Assembly (NCBI GenBank): GCA_946187975.1
Contig: CAMHTE010000007.1
Span: 1-41,028 of the forward strand
DNA: 41,028 bases
Direction: 5' to 3'
Origin: an uncultured Bacteroidales bacterium
GTDB lineage: Bacteria > Bacteroidota > Bacteroidia > Bacteroidales > UBA932
Shown here: positions 31,306 to 39,706 of the stretch, piece after piece
Position numbering within the stretch: position 1 is the stretch's first letter
Layout: each line of letters opens with the position of its first letter
Position numbers and translations under genes: made by a program
The notes under the pieces: generated by a model
What the model saw: the letters and a program-made list of their open reading frames with translations, nothing else
Databases searched by the model: none
Told to the model about the DNA's origin: nothing

Positions 31306-32313
31306 CTACAGATACGAATCTTCCGGAGCCCGGTGTTCGACCAGAGTCTCCAGCAGGACCGTATTGTCTGCTGCCGGCAGAAGGAAGAAGTCGGCGCACT
31401 CGGCCGGAACCAGGACGGTTTCGCCCGCCCTGAGCCTGGCAACAGGGGTTTCTTCGTCAGGCTCCGCCACCCTCAGTTCGAAGGCGCCGTTGACGCAGGT
31501 ATAGGCTATGCAGGAGTCGAAATGCTCCGAGCCGATCTTCATCGCATCTGTAAGTTTCAGCAGGCTGACGCTGAACTGTGGCAGCTTCAGCAGGCGCGTT
31601 ACCTGTTCGGGTTCGTCCCCGGAACGCTTGCCCTCATCGGAGGAGCGTCCTTTCAGGAGTTCTCCCGGCAATTGCGCGAAGTTAATGAAATCCAGCGCCG
31701 CCGCAAGGTCAAGGGCCGGATCGAATTCTTCGGTAGAAACGGGCTGCCCCCAGTCGCACAGGCAATAATCCATGGCGGAGGATTCGCTGACCTCTATGAT
31801 ACTGACATCTCCCCAGGCACAGTGAGGGGTTCCCGGAGGAATACGGAAGTACTGGCCCGAACGGGGTTCGAGGATGTTGAGCATAGCATCCGCACCGCCA
31901 TCAGCACAGGCCTCGCAGAAATCTCCGGCATCCGTGTCGCGTTTGAAGCCCAGCAGCAGGCGCGATCCCTTGCCGGCGCTGACCACGTACCAGAATATTT
32001 CCTTCCCGAGGGCGTCGCAGCAGTTGCGGGCGTAGTCGTCGGGAGGGCTCACGCGAAGCGGCATCTTCCCCTTGACCTTCAACATCTTAAGCTGGAAAGG
32101 GAACTGACGGCCGTACCAGTCGAATACATCGTCGCCCACCATACGGTCGAGGTAGGTCTCCATAAGTTCTCCCATGGTGTTGCCAGCCAGCCAGCCTTCG
32201 TGAACGAGGGTATCGCGGTAGCCCAGATCCGCCAGAAGGAACTCTTCGCTGCCCCATGAGTATTCGTCCCGGATGCTGCAGAGACGGAAGGGATACAATT
32301 TCTTTTCTTCCAT
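31306..32313 (-). CDS. Mannose-6-phosphate isomerase-like protein (class I fold)
   Basis: I start at ATG 32313 (MEEKKLYPFRL; 335 residues); an upstream ATG would add 19 residues of unconserved sequence over the divergent promoter. The class I phosphomannose isomerase pattern is visible: SWGSEEFL near the start, FPFQLKMLKV, ALGKEIFWYV, and IPPGTPHCAWGD. In the canonical metal site QVHPDD the equivalent here reads VSPPDD, so the Gln and His ligands seem to be replaced, while the Glu (GKE) and the later His (TPHCAW) remain. It may still isomerise a sugar phosphate or may be a cupin with another role. Divergent from the DJ-1 gene. Confidence 0.78.
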   Translation of the reverse strand: MEEKKLYPFRLCSIRDEYSWGSEEFLLADLGYRDTLVHEGWLAGNTMGELMETYLDRMVGDDVFDWYGRQFPFQLKMLKVKGKMPLRVSPPDDYARNCCDALGKEIFWYVVSAGKGSRLLLGFKRDTDAGDFCEACADGGADAMLNILEPRSGQYFRIPPGTPHCAWGDVSIIEVSESSAMDYCLCDWGQPVSTEEFDPALDLAAALDFINFAQLPGELLKGRSSDEGKRSGDEPEQVTRLLKLPQFSVSLLKLTDAMKIGSEHFDSCIAYTCVNGAFELRVAEPDEETPVARLRAGETVLVPAECADFFLLPAADNTVLLETLVEHRAPEDSYL

Positions 32314-32322
32314 TAAAAGTGT

Positions 32323-32330
32323 TATCTTTA
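32323..32330 (+). promoter_or_regulatory. -7-like element (TATCTTTA) for the DJ-1/S4/YugP operon
   Basis: TATCTTTA, one base off consensus, lies 29 bases before the ATG at 32360. A candidate minus-strand element for the isomerase gene, TATATTCG at 32338-32345, overlaps the same 50-base gap; the same variant is used ahead of lon. Confidence 0.4.
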
Positions 32331-32359
32331 CGCAATGCGAATATAAACATTTTTGCGAC

Positions 32360-32935
32360 ATGAAAGGCATTTACATTTTTCTGGCGGACGGCTTCGAGGA
32401 TGTCGAGGCCCTGGGAACCAACGACGTACTACGCCGTGCCGGACTCCGGAGCGAGCTCGTAGGCATACGCGAGGAACCGTTCGTACAATCGTCGCACCAT
32501 ATAACCGTGAGCGTGGACGACTGTCTTCCCTTCTTCAAATCGGAGCACGAAGGCACCACGGCGGAAGACGTGCTCATTTTCCCGGGAGGAATGCCCGGAA
32601 GCAAGAGCCTGGCTGCATGCAAACCGCTCATAAAATTCATGCAGGACCACTACGATGCCGGCGGAAGCGTGGCGGCCATTTGTGCGGCACCCGGGCTGGT
32701 ACTAAGCCAGCTTAAAGGAATAGCTGGGGCAACCGTGACCTGCTTTGACGGCTTTGAAGGGGCTCTGGAGGCAGCAGGAGCGAAGTTCGAACCCCGTCCT
32801 GCAATCACCTCCGGACGCATCATCACCGGGCGCAGCGCCGGGCACGCACTTGCCTTCGCCCTGGAAATCGTACGCAAGGTCCGCCCGGAGAAGTACGACG
32901 AAGTGAGTCACGCCCTCTATCTGGATACTCTTTAA
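32360..32935 (+). CDS. DJ-1/PfpI-family protein
   Basis: The second ATG, at 32360, gives 191 residues starting MKGIYIFLADGFEDVEALG, the standard DJ-1 opening. Glu13 and the nucleophilic Cys108 (AAICAAPGLVL, the elbow) form the active-site pair. ITSGRIITGRSAGHALAFALEIV is the C-terminal family motif. Family members include glyoxalase III/deglycase, chaperone and thiazole-associated ThiJ-like proteins; exact activity is unknown. Its stop overlaps the start of the S4-domain gene by one base (TAATG). Confidence 0.9.
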   Translation: MKGIYIFLADGFEDVEALGTNDVLRRAGLRSELVGIREEPFVQSSHHITVSVDDCLPFFKSEHEGTTAEDVLIFPGGMPGSKSLAACKPLIKFMQDHYDAGGSVAAICAAPGLVLSQLKGIAGATVTCFDGFEGALEAAGAKFEPRPAITSGRIITGRSAGHALAFALEIVRKVRPEKYDEVSHALYLDTL

Positions 32936-33315
32936 TGGAAGCCAGGCTGGATAAATATCTCTGGTGTATCCGGGTATTCAAGACCCGCTCGGACGCCACC
33001 GACGCCTGCAAGGGAAACAAAGTGCAGGTTAACGGAAGCGTCGCCAAGCCCGCCAAGACCGTAAAGGAAGGCGACGAGCTGGTGATCCGTAAGGGCATCG
33101 TCCAGCTTACGTACAAGGTGACGGGCATCCCGCCTTCGCGCGTAGGCGCCGCCCTTGTGGAGAATTACGCCCTCAACCTCACCCCCGAGGCGGAACTCGA
33201 CAAACTGAAAGCCCCTGCCGAGACCTTCTTCGTCCGCAGGGACAAAGGGGCGGGAAGACCGACAAAAAAAGACAGGCGCACCCTCGACGCACTCTGGGAC
33301 GCCATAGAAGATTAG
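32935..33315 (+). CDS. S4-domain RNA-binding protein (Hsp15-like)
   Basis: A 126-residue basic protein with an N-terminal S4 domain (MEARLDKYLWCIRVFKTRS...GNKVQVNGSVAKPAKTVKEGD, roughly residues 1-60). A lysine- and arginine-rich tail follows (FFVRRDKGAGRPTKKDRR). Hsp15 binds stalled 50S subunits carrying peptidyl-tRNA and helps recycle them. Length and layout fit. Coupled to the DJ-1 gene upstream and followed three bases later by the metalloprotease gene. Confidence 0.9.
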   Translation: MEARLDKYLWCIRVFKTRSDATDACKGNKVQVNGSVAKPAKTVKEGDELVIRKGIVQLTYKVTGIPPSRVGAALVENYALNLTPEAELDKLKAPAETFFVRRDKGAGRPTKKDRRTLDALWDAIED

Positions 33316-33318
33316 GAT

Positions 33319-33984
33319 ATGATTTACGTTATAATGATAGCTGTGATGGTGCTCTCGTTCATCGTCCAGCTTATGCTCAAGAGCAGATTCAACAAGTATT
33401 CAAAGGTGGAGATCCCCTACAGCGGGGCCGAGATAGCATCGCGCATGATGGCGCAGAACGGGATTAACGATGTGAAGATAACTTCGGTGGAAGGCAGTCT
33501 TACGGACCATTACAATCCTGAGAACCATACCATCAACCTGTCGGAATCGGTTTTCGACCAGCACAACATCGCAGCGGCGGCCGTGGCTGCGCATGAAACC
33601 GGCCACTGCATACAGCACGCAAAGGGTTACGGCCCTCTCCGTATGCGTAGCAGCCTGGTCCCCGTGGTCACCTTTGCAAACAGCGCGGTCAGCTGGGTAC
33701 TCGTAATAGGTATCCTTATTATAGAGATTACCCCCGTACTGCTGTGGGCGGGCATAGGACTCTTTGCCATGACCACCCTTTTCAGTTTCGTAACGCTGCC
33801 CGTCGAGATAGATGCCAGCCGCAGGGCTATACGCTGGCTGGAGAATTCCGGCATCGCCACCTACGAAACCCTCCCCATGGCCAAGGATGCCCTCAAATGG
33901 GCCGCATACACTTACGTGATAGCAGCGCTGGGCTCACTCGCCACCTTGGTTTATTATATAATGCTCGGGAACAGCAGGAGATAA
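33319..33984 (+). CDS. YugP-type zinc metallopeptidase, membrane protein
   Basis: A 221-residue protein of the DUF2316-like/YugP neutral zinc metallopeptidase family. It has an N-terminal membrane segment (about 1-15), the zinc motif H92-E-T-G-H96 in AAAVAAHETGHCIQHAKGYG, a central pair of hydrophobic segments (about 118-158), and a C-terminal one (about 196-217). VEIDASRRAIRWLENSGI is also typical. Substrates are unknown. Last gene of the three-gene plus operon; its stop codon abuts the A-run of the RNase G terminator. Confidence 0.86.
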   Translation: MIYVIMIAVMVLSFIVQLMLKSRFNKYSKVEIPYSGAEIASRMMAQNGINDVKITSVEGSLTDHYNPENHTINLSESVFDQHNIAAAAVAAHETGHCIQHAKGYGPLRMRSSLVPVVTFANSAVSWVLVIGILIIEITPVLLWAGIGLFAMTTLFSFVTLPVEIDASRRAIRWLENSGIATYETLPMAKDALKWAAYTYVIAALGSLATLVYYIMLGNSRR

Positions 33985-34011
33985 AAAAAGAGGTGCTCAG
34001 TCGAGCACCTC
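33983..34011 (-). terminator. Intrinsic terminator of the HU-RNase G operon
   Basis: A 9-bp perfect stem (GAGGTGCTC 33990-33998 and GAGCACCTC 34003-34011) with a four-base loop. On the minus strand it is followed by seven T (33983-33989). The stem contains the last codons and the stop of the RNase G gene. On the plus strand only TCCTTTTG follows, so it is mainly a minus-strand terminator. Confidence 0.8.
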
Positions 34012-35562
34012 TCCTTTTGCGTTCAGAAATTCATACTGCAGGATGCTGTGGTCCGTCTTTTCCTCGAGGGCCAGGCGGCACTTGTACTTGCGGCGCCATT
34101 TGGCGACGTAGGAGTTCAGGAAGCCGCGGCTGAGGTACGACCCGAGGATGGGACTCACGCGCAGCGTAAGCTTGCGTATGCCCTTGTCTTCCACATAGTA
34201 AGCGAGAGCGCGCTCCACCTGCTCGTCTATCACTACCGTCGAGGCTATCTTGCCCGTGCCATGGCAGAGGGGGCACTGCTCGGTGGTGTTGATTTCGGTG
34301 ACGGGGCGGATGCGCTGGCGGGTGATCTGCATCAGGCCGAACTTGGTAAGCGGAAGCACGTTGTGTTTGGCGCGGTCGGATGCCATCAGTTCCGTCATGT
34401 ACTTGAAAAGCTCATTGCGATGCTCCTGAGTGTCCATGTCGATGAAATCGACTATGACTATACCACCCATATCGCGCAGGCGTAGCTGCCTCGCGATTTC
34501 TTCGGCTGCCAGCTTATTGACCTCGAAGGTATTCTCCTCCTGGTCGGAAGTCTTGGCGCGTATGCCGCTGTTGACGTCTATGACGTTGAGCGCTTCGGTG
34601 CTCTCGATTACCAGATAGGCGCCCTGCTTCATGGGCACCACCTTTCCGAAGGAGCTCTTTATCTGCCGGGTGACCTCGAAATGGTCGAAGATCGGTTCCT
34701 TGCCGTCATAGAATTTGACAATCTTCTCCTGCTCAGGCGAAATGAGGGAGATGTAATTCCTGGTTTCCTCGTAAATCTTCTCGTCGTTGACGTAAATGCT
34801 CGTAAAAGAGTCGTTCAGAAGATCCCTGAGGACTGTGGTGGTTTTGGAGTATTCGGTAAAGAGGAGCTGCGTGCCCTTGTTGCGGGCCATCTTGTTCCAC
34901 GACGCCTCCCACTTGTCGAGCAGCGACTTCACCTCGGCCACCAGCACGCCGGCTTTCTTGCCTTCGGCTGCGGTGCGGATGATTGCGCCGTAATTCTTCG
35001 GGAGTATGCTCTTTACCAGAGTTTCGAGCCTTTTCTTTTCCTCCTTCGAGGAAATCTTTTGCGACACGCTCACCTTGTCTGCAAAAGGCAGCAATACTAT
35101 ATTGCGTCCTGCCAATGAAATTTCCGCAGTCAGACGCGATCCTTTGGTGGAAATGGGCTCCTTGACTATCTGCACCGCTATCATCTGGCCGGGCTTGAGA
35201 TGGTCTTCCACGCGTCCTTCCTTTTCGAGGGGCTGTCCCAGCTTGATGCCGGAATAGAGTTCCTTGAGGTCGCGGTTGGGATTGCTCTCGCGCACGAAAC
35301 GGTCGAAGGCGTTGAAATGGAAGCCGAGGTCGAGGTAGTGGATGAATCCTTCCTTGGAGTCGCCGATGTCCACGAAAGCCGCGTTCAGCGAAGGGAGAAG
35401 CTTACGGACCTTGCCGAGATACACATCCCCCACGGAGAAACTGTGACCGCCGGTAGGCTCACGGTTGAACTCCATCAGCCTGTGGTTCTCCATCAAGGCT
35501 ATGCGGACTTCCGAGGGGCCATGCTCAACGATCAGGTCTTTTTCGACTTTCTGTTCGTCCAT
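33997..35562 (-). CDS. rng: Ribonuclease E/G family endoribonuclease
   Basis: A 521-residue protein with an S1 domain (about 37-125, FSVGDVYLGKVRKLLPSLNAAFVDIG), the RNase H-like and DNase I-like catalytic core with the Mg-binding aspartates in IVIVDFIDMD (near 375), and the zinc-link CPLCHGTGK near 430. There is no long disordered C-terminal scaffold, so it is RNase G-sized. It cuts AU-rich single-stranded RNA and matures rRNA. It follows HU and a 29-residue basic protein on the same strand and ends in a terminator overlapping its stop codon. Confidence 0.93.
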   Translation of the reverse strand: MDEQKVEKDLIVEHGPSEVRIALMENHRLMEFNREPTGGHSFSVGDVYLGKVRKLLPSLNAAFVDIGDSKEGFIHYLDLGFHFNAFDRFVRESNPNRDLKELYSGIKLGQPLEKEGRVEDHLKPGQMIAVQIVKEPISTKGSRLTAEISLAGRNIVLLPFADKVSVSQKISSKEEKKRLETLVKSILPKNYGAIIRTAAEGKKAGVLVAEVKSLLDKWEASWNKMARNKGTQLLFTEYSKTTTVLRDLLNDSFTSIYVNDEKIYEETRNYISLISPEQEKIVKFYDGKEPIFDHFEVTRQIKSSFGKVVPMKQGAYLVIESTEALNVIDVNSGIRAKTSDQEENTFEVNKLAAEEIARQLRLRDMGGIVIVDFIDMDTQEHRNELFKYMTELMASDRAKHNVLPLTKFGLMQITRQRIRPVTEINTTEQCPLCHGTGKIASTVVIDEQVERALAYYVEDKGIRKLTLRVSPILGSYLSRGFLNSYVAKWRRKYKCRLALEEKTDHSILQYEFLNAKGEVLD

Positions 35563-35587
35563 TTGGAAATTGATTGGTTGGGGTTGC

Positions 35588-35604
35588 GGCCGGAGAATAC
35601 GGCC
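35588..35604 (-). promoter_or_regulatory. Small stem-loop in the leader of the RNase G gene
   Basis: GGCCG (35588-35592) can pair with CGGCC (35600-35604), loop seven bases, about 25 bases before the ATG. RNase E genes in other phyla autoregulate through leader hairpins; whether this one does is speculation. Confidence 0.25.
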
Positions 35605-35652
35605 ACATTTTAAAATGAGGCCCGCCGGATCTCCCGTACGAGCCTCACTCGA

Positions 35653-35742
35653 CTATTTCTTCTTGTGTCTGTTGAGGCGCAAGCGCTTTTTACGCTTGTG
35701 CGTCGCCATTTTATGTCTCTTTCTCTTTTTACCGCTAGGCAT
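35653..35742 (-). CDS. 29-residue basic protein, AURKAIP1/COX24-domain type
   Basis: A 29-codon frame starting MPSGKKRKRHKMATHKR and ending in three Lys, almost entirely Lys, Arg and His. The same peptide is conserved across Bacteroidota, where I recall it being annotated as an AURKAIP1/COX24-domain protein, the domain of mitochondrial small-subunit protein mS38. It is therefore probably a ribosomal or ribosome-bound protein. It starts 14 bases after the HU stop and lies 90 bases before RNase G on the same strand. It is easy to miss because of its length. Confidence 0.8.
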   Translation of the reverse strand: MPSGKKRKRHKMATHKRKKRLRLNRHKKK

Positions 35743-35756
35743 ATGCTACGTATTAA

Positions 35757-36032
35757 TTATTTCTTGAGAGCGGCAACAAACACCTTCGCGGGCTTGAAAG
35801 CGGGAATATCGTGCGCAGGGATGTTGATCGTGGTCTTCTTGGTGATGTTGCGAGCGGCCTTAGGGGCGCGGTGCTTGATGATGAAACTGCCGAATCCACG
35901 GAGGTATACGGGCTGACCCTTGGTGACGGAACCTTTAACGGTTTCCATGAATGCTTCTACCACTGCCAGCACCTGGATTTTCTCTATACCGGTGTTCTTG
36001 GCGATCTCGTTAACAATGTCTGCTTTAGTCAT
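35757..36032 (-). CDS. HU-family DNA-binding protein
   Basis: A 91-residue histone-like protein: MTKADIVNEIAKNTGI at the start, the RGFGSF beta-turn, and the arm ending NIPAHDIPAFKPAKVFV. The arm proline that intercalates in DNA lies in this C-terminal half. HU dimers bend and compact DNA without strong sequence preference. The promoter is clear (36072-36102), and the gene heads an operon with the mini basic protein and RNase G. Confidence 0.95.
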   Translation of the reverse strand: MTKADIVNEIAKNTGIEKIQVLAVVEAFMETVKGSVTKGQPVYLRGFGSFIIKHRAPKAARNITKKTTINIPAHDIPAFKPAKVFVAALKK

Positions 36033-36071
36033 ATCTCAGAAAAATATATGTTTGGTTTCAAAACCGGAGTG

Positions 36072-36102
36072 CAAAAATAATCCTATTTTTTTAATAATCA
36101 AA
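36072..36102 (-). promoter_or_regulatory. Promoter for HU
   Basis: Minus strand: TTTG (36099-36102), 19 bases, TATTTTTG (36072-36079), matching the Bacteroidota primary promoter at consensus spacing. The start codon is 39 bases past the -7 element. Confidence 0.75.
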
Positions 36103-36106
36103 ACTT

Positions 36107-36137
36107 TTTGCATTGGCACGGAGATTGACTATATTCG
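36107..36137 (+). promoter_or_regulatory. Promoter for lon
   Basis: Plus strand: TTTG (36107-36110), 19 bases, TATATTCG (36130-36137), one mismatch to TAnnTTTG. It is only four bases from the HU promoter's TTTG, so the two divergent promoters practically abut. I see no CIRCE-like inverted repeat. Confidence 0.65.
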
Positions 36138-36179
36138 CAGTACGGGGCATTGCGCCCCTTTACTGACAAATTGGCAATC

Positions 36180-38582
36180 ATGACGAAATTTAATACTGAA
36201 TTCGCACTTCCTGCCGGGGCCGAAGTGAGCATTATTCCCGTGATGCAGGGCGAAGGAATCCAGAAGATAGACGAGTCCACGCTGCCGGACATCCTTCCCG
36301 TCCTGGCACTGCGCAACGCGGTGCTCTTCCCGGGAACGGTTTTCCCCGTCACGATAGGGCGAGACAAGTCCATAAAGCTTGTAAAGGACGCCGAGCAGCG
36401 CGAGATGTTCATAGCCTGCGTCCCCCAGACCGACATGACCGTGGAGGAACCCAAGGAACAGGATCTCTATCAGTACGGTACCGTAGCCAAGATACTGAAG
36501 AGCATAGAGATGCCGGACGGCACCATCACCGTCATAGTGCAGGGCTTCAAGCGCCTCTCGCTCGACTCCATCATAGATTATGAGCCTTACCTGACCGGCC
36601 GGGTACACTACCTGGACGACTTCCTGCAGGACAAGGACGACACGGCCATCAAGGCCATCGCCGATTCCCTAAAGGAGCAGGCTTCGCAGATAATCCGCAA
36701 CTCTTCGATGATCTCCCGCGAAGCCATTGGAGCCATCCGCAGCATAGAGAACTTCCACTTCCTGGTCAATTTCATAGCCACCACCGTCGAGGTCGACGAG
36801 ATCCAGGACAAGATGGAACTCCTGCAGTACGATGACGTGAAGGTCCGTGCCATGAAGCTGCTCTCGATGCTCAACATGCAGATTGAGCTCACCAAGATCA
36901 AGCAGGACATCAACCAGAAGGTAAAATCCGAGATAGACCAGCAGCAGCGCGAGTATTACCTCAACAACCAGCTCCGCACCATCCAGGAAGAACTCGGAAT
37001 GGACGACAGCGAGGATCTGGACGGCCTGAAGGCCCGCGCCGACAAGAAGGACTGGCCCAAGGAAATAGCGGAAGCCTTCGACAAGGAACTCGGGAAGCTC
37101 GCGAAATACAACACCACCTCCCCCGAGTACAGCATACAGTACAACTATCTGGACTTTATGCTGAACCTCCCCTGGAACGAGGTCAGCAAGGACAATCTGG
37201 ACCTCAAACATGCGCAGAAGGTACTGGACAAGGACCATTACGGTCTGGAAACCGTGAAGGACCGCATAATCGAATACCTCGCGGTACTTAAGCTCCGCGG
37301 GAACATGAAGTCGCCCATACTCTGCCTCTACGGCCCTCCCGGCGTCGGAAAGACCAGCCTGGGCAAGAGCATAGCCAGGGCCCTCGGGCGCAAATACGTG
37401 CGCATCTCCCTGGGAGGCATGCACGACGAGGCCGAGATACGCGGACACCGCAAGACCTACGTAGGTGCCCTTCCCGGACGTATCCTCAACGGAATCTGCC
37501 GCGCCGGCACTTCCAACCCCGTAGTGGTGCTGGATGAGATCGATAAGCTTTCCGCCGACTTCAAGGGAGACCCCTCGTCCGCACTGCTGGAAGCCCTCGA
37601 TCCCGAGCAGAACACCACCTTCCACGACAACTACCTGGATCTGGACTACGACCTCTCGAAGGTTCTGTTCATAACCACGGCCAACACCATATCCCCCGTG
37701 CAGCCGGCCCTGCTCGACCGCATGGAGATAATCAACGTAACGGGCTATCTCGCCGAAGAGAAAATGCAGATAGCCAAGCACTTCCTCATTCCGAAGCAGC
37801 TCGGTGAGCACGGTCTCAAAAAAGGCGACCTCAAGATTGATTCTTCCGCCCTCCGCGAGATCATCGACCAGTACACCCACGAATCGGGCGTGCGCGGACT
37901 CGAGAAGCAAATCGCAAAGATCGCCCGTGTAACCGCAAAGAAGATAGCCCTGGAACAGGAGCGTCCCGACACCATAAAGAAGGAGCACCTCAAGGAATAC
38001 CTGGGGCTGCCCACCGCTTTCCACGATTCCCAGAAGGGTAACGAAGGCCCCGGAATAGTAACCGGACTCGCCTGGACCCAGATGGGCGGCGAAATCCTCT
38101 TCGTGGAGAGTTCCGTCAGCAACGGCAAGGGAGTCCTCACCATGACCGGAAGCCTCGGCGACGTGATGAAGGAATCCACCACCATCGCCTATCAGTACAT
38201 CAAGGCCCATCCCGAACTCGCACTGATGAATTCCGAGCAGTTCGCAGGCAAGGACATCCACGTCCACGTTCCCGAAGGGGCCGTTCCCAAGGACGGACCG
38301 TCGGCAGGCATCACCATGGTCTCTTCGATGATATCGGCGCTGCGTGGCAAAGGCATACGCAAGGGCGTGGCCATGACGGGAGAGATGACCCTCCGAGGAC
38401 GCGTCCTGCCGGTGGGCGGCATCAAGGAGAAGATACTCGCCGCCAAGCGTGCCGGAGTCCATACCATACTTCTCTCCGAGGAGAACCGCAAGGATATCGA
38501 GGAGATCAAGGAGGTTTACGTACGCGGACTCAAGTTCGTTTACGTCAAGACCATCAAGGACGTCATAGATTATATATTCTGA
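36180..38582 (+). CDS. lon: ATP-dependent protease Lon
   Basis: I use the ATG at 36180 (800 residues); a TTG ten codons upstream has no support. The N-terminal substrate-binding domain begins at [19 protein letters not shown] (about 40). A coiled middle contains [18 protein letters not shown]. The AAA+ domain has Walker [10 protein letters not shown] near 385 and Walker [11 protein letters not shown]. The proteolytic dyad is Ser708 (PKDGPSAG) and Lys751 (GGIKEKIL). It degrades misfolded and regulatory proteins in the cytoplasm. The stop overlaps the ung ATG by one base (TGATG). Confidence 0.97.
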   Translation: MTKFNTEFALPAGAEVSIIPVMQGEGIQKIDESTLPDILPVLALRNAVLFPGTVFPVTIGRDKSIKLVKDAEQREMFIACVPQTDMTVEEPKEQDLYQYGTVAKILKSIEMPDGTITVIVQGFKRLSLDSIIDYEPYLTGRVHYLDDFLQDKDDTAIKAIADSLKEQASQIIRNSSMISREAIGAIRSIENFHFLVNFIATTVEVDEIQDKMELLQYDDVKVRAMKLLSMLNMQIELTKIKQDINQKVKSEIDQQQREYYLNNQLRTIQEELGMDDSEDLDGLKARADKKDWPKEIAEAFDKELGKLAKYNTTSPEYSIQYNYLDFMLNLPWNEVSKDNLDLKHAQKVLDKDHYGLETVKDRIIEYLAVLKLRGNMKSPILCLYGPPGVGKTSLGKSIARALGRKYVRISLGGMHDEAEIRGHRKTYVGALPGRILNGICRAGTSNPVVVLDEIDKLSADFKGDPSSALLEALDPEQNTTFHDNYLDLDYDLSKVLFITTANTISPVQPALLDRMEIINVTGYLAEEKMQIAKHFLIPKQLGEHGLKKGDLKIDSSALREIIDQYTHESGVRGLEKQIAKIARVTAKKIALEQERPDTIKKEHLKEYLGLPTAFHDSQKGNEGPGIVTGLAWTQMGGEILFVESSVSNGKGVLTMTGSLGDVMKESTTIAYQYIKAHPELALMNSEQFAGKDIHVHVPEGAVPKDGPSAGITMVSSMISALRGKGIRKGVAMTGEMTLRGRVLPVGGIKEKILAAKRAGVHTILLSEENRKDIEEIKEVYVRGLKFVYVKTIKDVIDYIF

Positions 38583-39250
38583 TGGAAGTCCGGATAGAAC
38601 AGTCCTGGAAGGAGGCCCTGCAGGAAGAATTCGACAAGCCCTATTTCGAGAGGCTGGTCGCCTACCTGCATGGAGAGAAGGCCTCCGGCCAGGTGGTCTA
38701 TCCCCCGGGAGGGCAGATCTTCCGGGCATTCGAACTCACTCCAGTAGATAAGGTCAAGGTTGTAATCCTCGGCCAGGATCCCTATCATGGGCCCGGTCAG
38801 GCCATGGGTCTGTCGTTCTCCGTCCCGGACGGCGTTCCGGCACCTCCCTCACTCAAGAACATTTTCAAAGAGATAGAGGACGACCTCGGCATACGCATGA
38901 GCGGCCGCCCCAATCTCGAATCATGGGCCCGTCAGGGAGTCCTTCTGCTCAACGCTGTACTGACGGTGCGCGGCGGACAGCCGGCATCGCACGGAGCCAT
39001 AGGTTGGCAGGAGTTCACCGACGCGGTCATCAAATACCTCTCGGCGCACGGCGAAGGAATAGTCTTCATGCTCTGGGGCAACTTCGCGCGCAGCAAGAGG
39101 GACCTCATAGACAGCAGCAGGCACCATATCCTCGAAGCCGCACATCCGAGTCCCCTCGCCCGGGGCGCCTTCTTCGGATGCAGGCATTTCTCACAGGCAA
39201 ACGCCCTGCTTGAACAAGAACATAAAACACCCATAAATTGGCAACTCTAG
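38582..39250 (+). CDS. ung: Uracil-DNA glycosylase, family 1
   Basis: A 222-residue enzyme of normal length. The catalytic Asp66 is in GQDPYHGPGQAMGLSFSV, and the second motif HPSPLARGAFFGCRHF carries His188. It removes uracil from DNA to start base-excision repair. It lies in the lon-ung-coaD-thioredoxin run, with one-base overlap to lon and 13-base overlap with coaD. Confidence 0.96.
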   Translation: MEVRIEQSWKEALQEEFDKPYFERLVAYLHGEKASGQVVYPPGGQIFRAFELTPVDKVKVVILGQDPYHGPGQAMGLSFSVPDGVPAPPSLKNIFKEIEDDLGIRMSGRPNLESWARQGVLLLNAVLTVRGGQPASHGAIGWQEFTDAVIKYLSAHGEGIVFMLWGNFARSKRDLIDSSRHHILEAAHPSPLARGAFFGCRHFSQANALLEQEHKTPINWQL

Positions 39251-39705
39251 CATTATTCCCCGGGTCCTTCGACCCCTTCACCGCAGGTCACCTGAACATA
39301 CTCGGGAGGGCCCTCACAATGTTCGACGAAGTGGTCGTGGCCATAGGTGTAAACCAGGACAAGACCGGCTTCTTCAGCACGGAACAGAAAATCGACATTA
39401 TCCGTCAGGCCACGAAAGGCTTGAAAGGCATACGCGTCATCAACTACGACGGACTCACGGTTGACATCTGCAGACAGCTGGGTATCAAGCATATAGTCCG
39501 TGGCGTCCGTAACATGCTCGACTTCGAGAACGAACGCAGCATAGCCGACGCCAACCGCCGCCTCGCCCCGGAAATCGAGACCATCATCATCCCTACGGCG
39601 CAGGAATTCGCACACATCTCCTCGTCGGCGGTAAGGGACCTGCTCCGTCACAACGGCGACACCAGCCTCTTTATGCCGAAAGGCGTAAAACTCCCGAAGG
39701 TCTGA
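39238..39705 (+). CDS. coaD: Phosphopantetheine adenylyltransferase
   Basis: A 155-residue protein with the nucleotidyltransferase motif FPGSFDPFTAGHLNI at the N-terminus and AHISSSAVRDLLRHNGD near the C-terminus. It makes dephospho-CoA from phosphopantetheine and ATP. The start is a TTG at 39238 inside the 3' end of ung. No ATG precedes the catalytic motif: the first ATG in frame is at Met29, beyond it, so a non-ATG start is required. TTG gives the family's usual N-terminus, M-A-T-L-A-L-F-P-G-S. Confidence 0.95.
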   Translation: MATLALFPGSFDPFTAGHLNILGRALTMFDEVVVAIGVNQDKTGFFSTEQKIDIIRQATKGLKGIRVINYDGLTVDICRQLGIKHIVRGVRNMLDFENERSIADANRRLAPEIETIIIPTAQEFAHISSSAVRDLLRHNGDTSLFMPKGVKLPKV

Positions 39706-39706
39706 C

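Noticed and set aside
35617-35646. A possible second hairpin (GAGGC with GCCTC) before RNase G
   Set aside because: The stem is only five pairs with a 20-base loop and there is no T-run.
36669-38729. A 686-codon open frame on the minus strand opposite lon and the start of ung
   Set aside because: It is also in register with the lon codons, has no domain I recognise, and no promoter or start context; lon is unmistakable.
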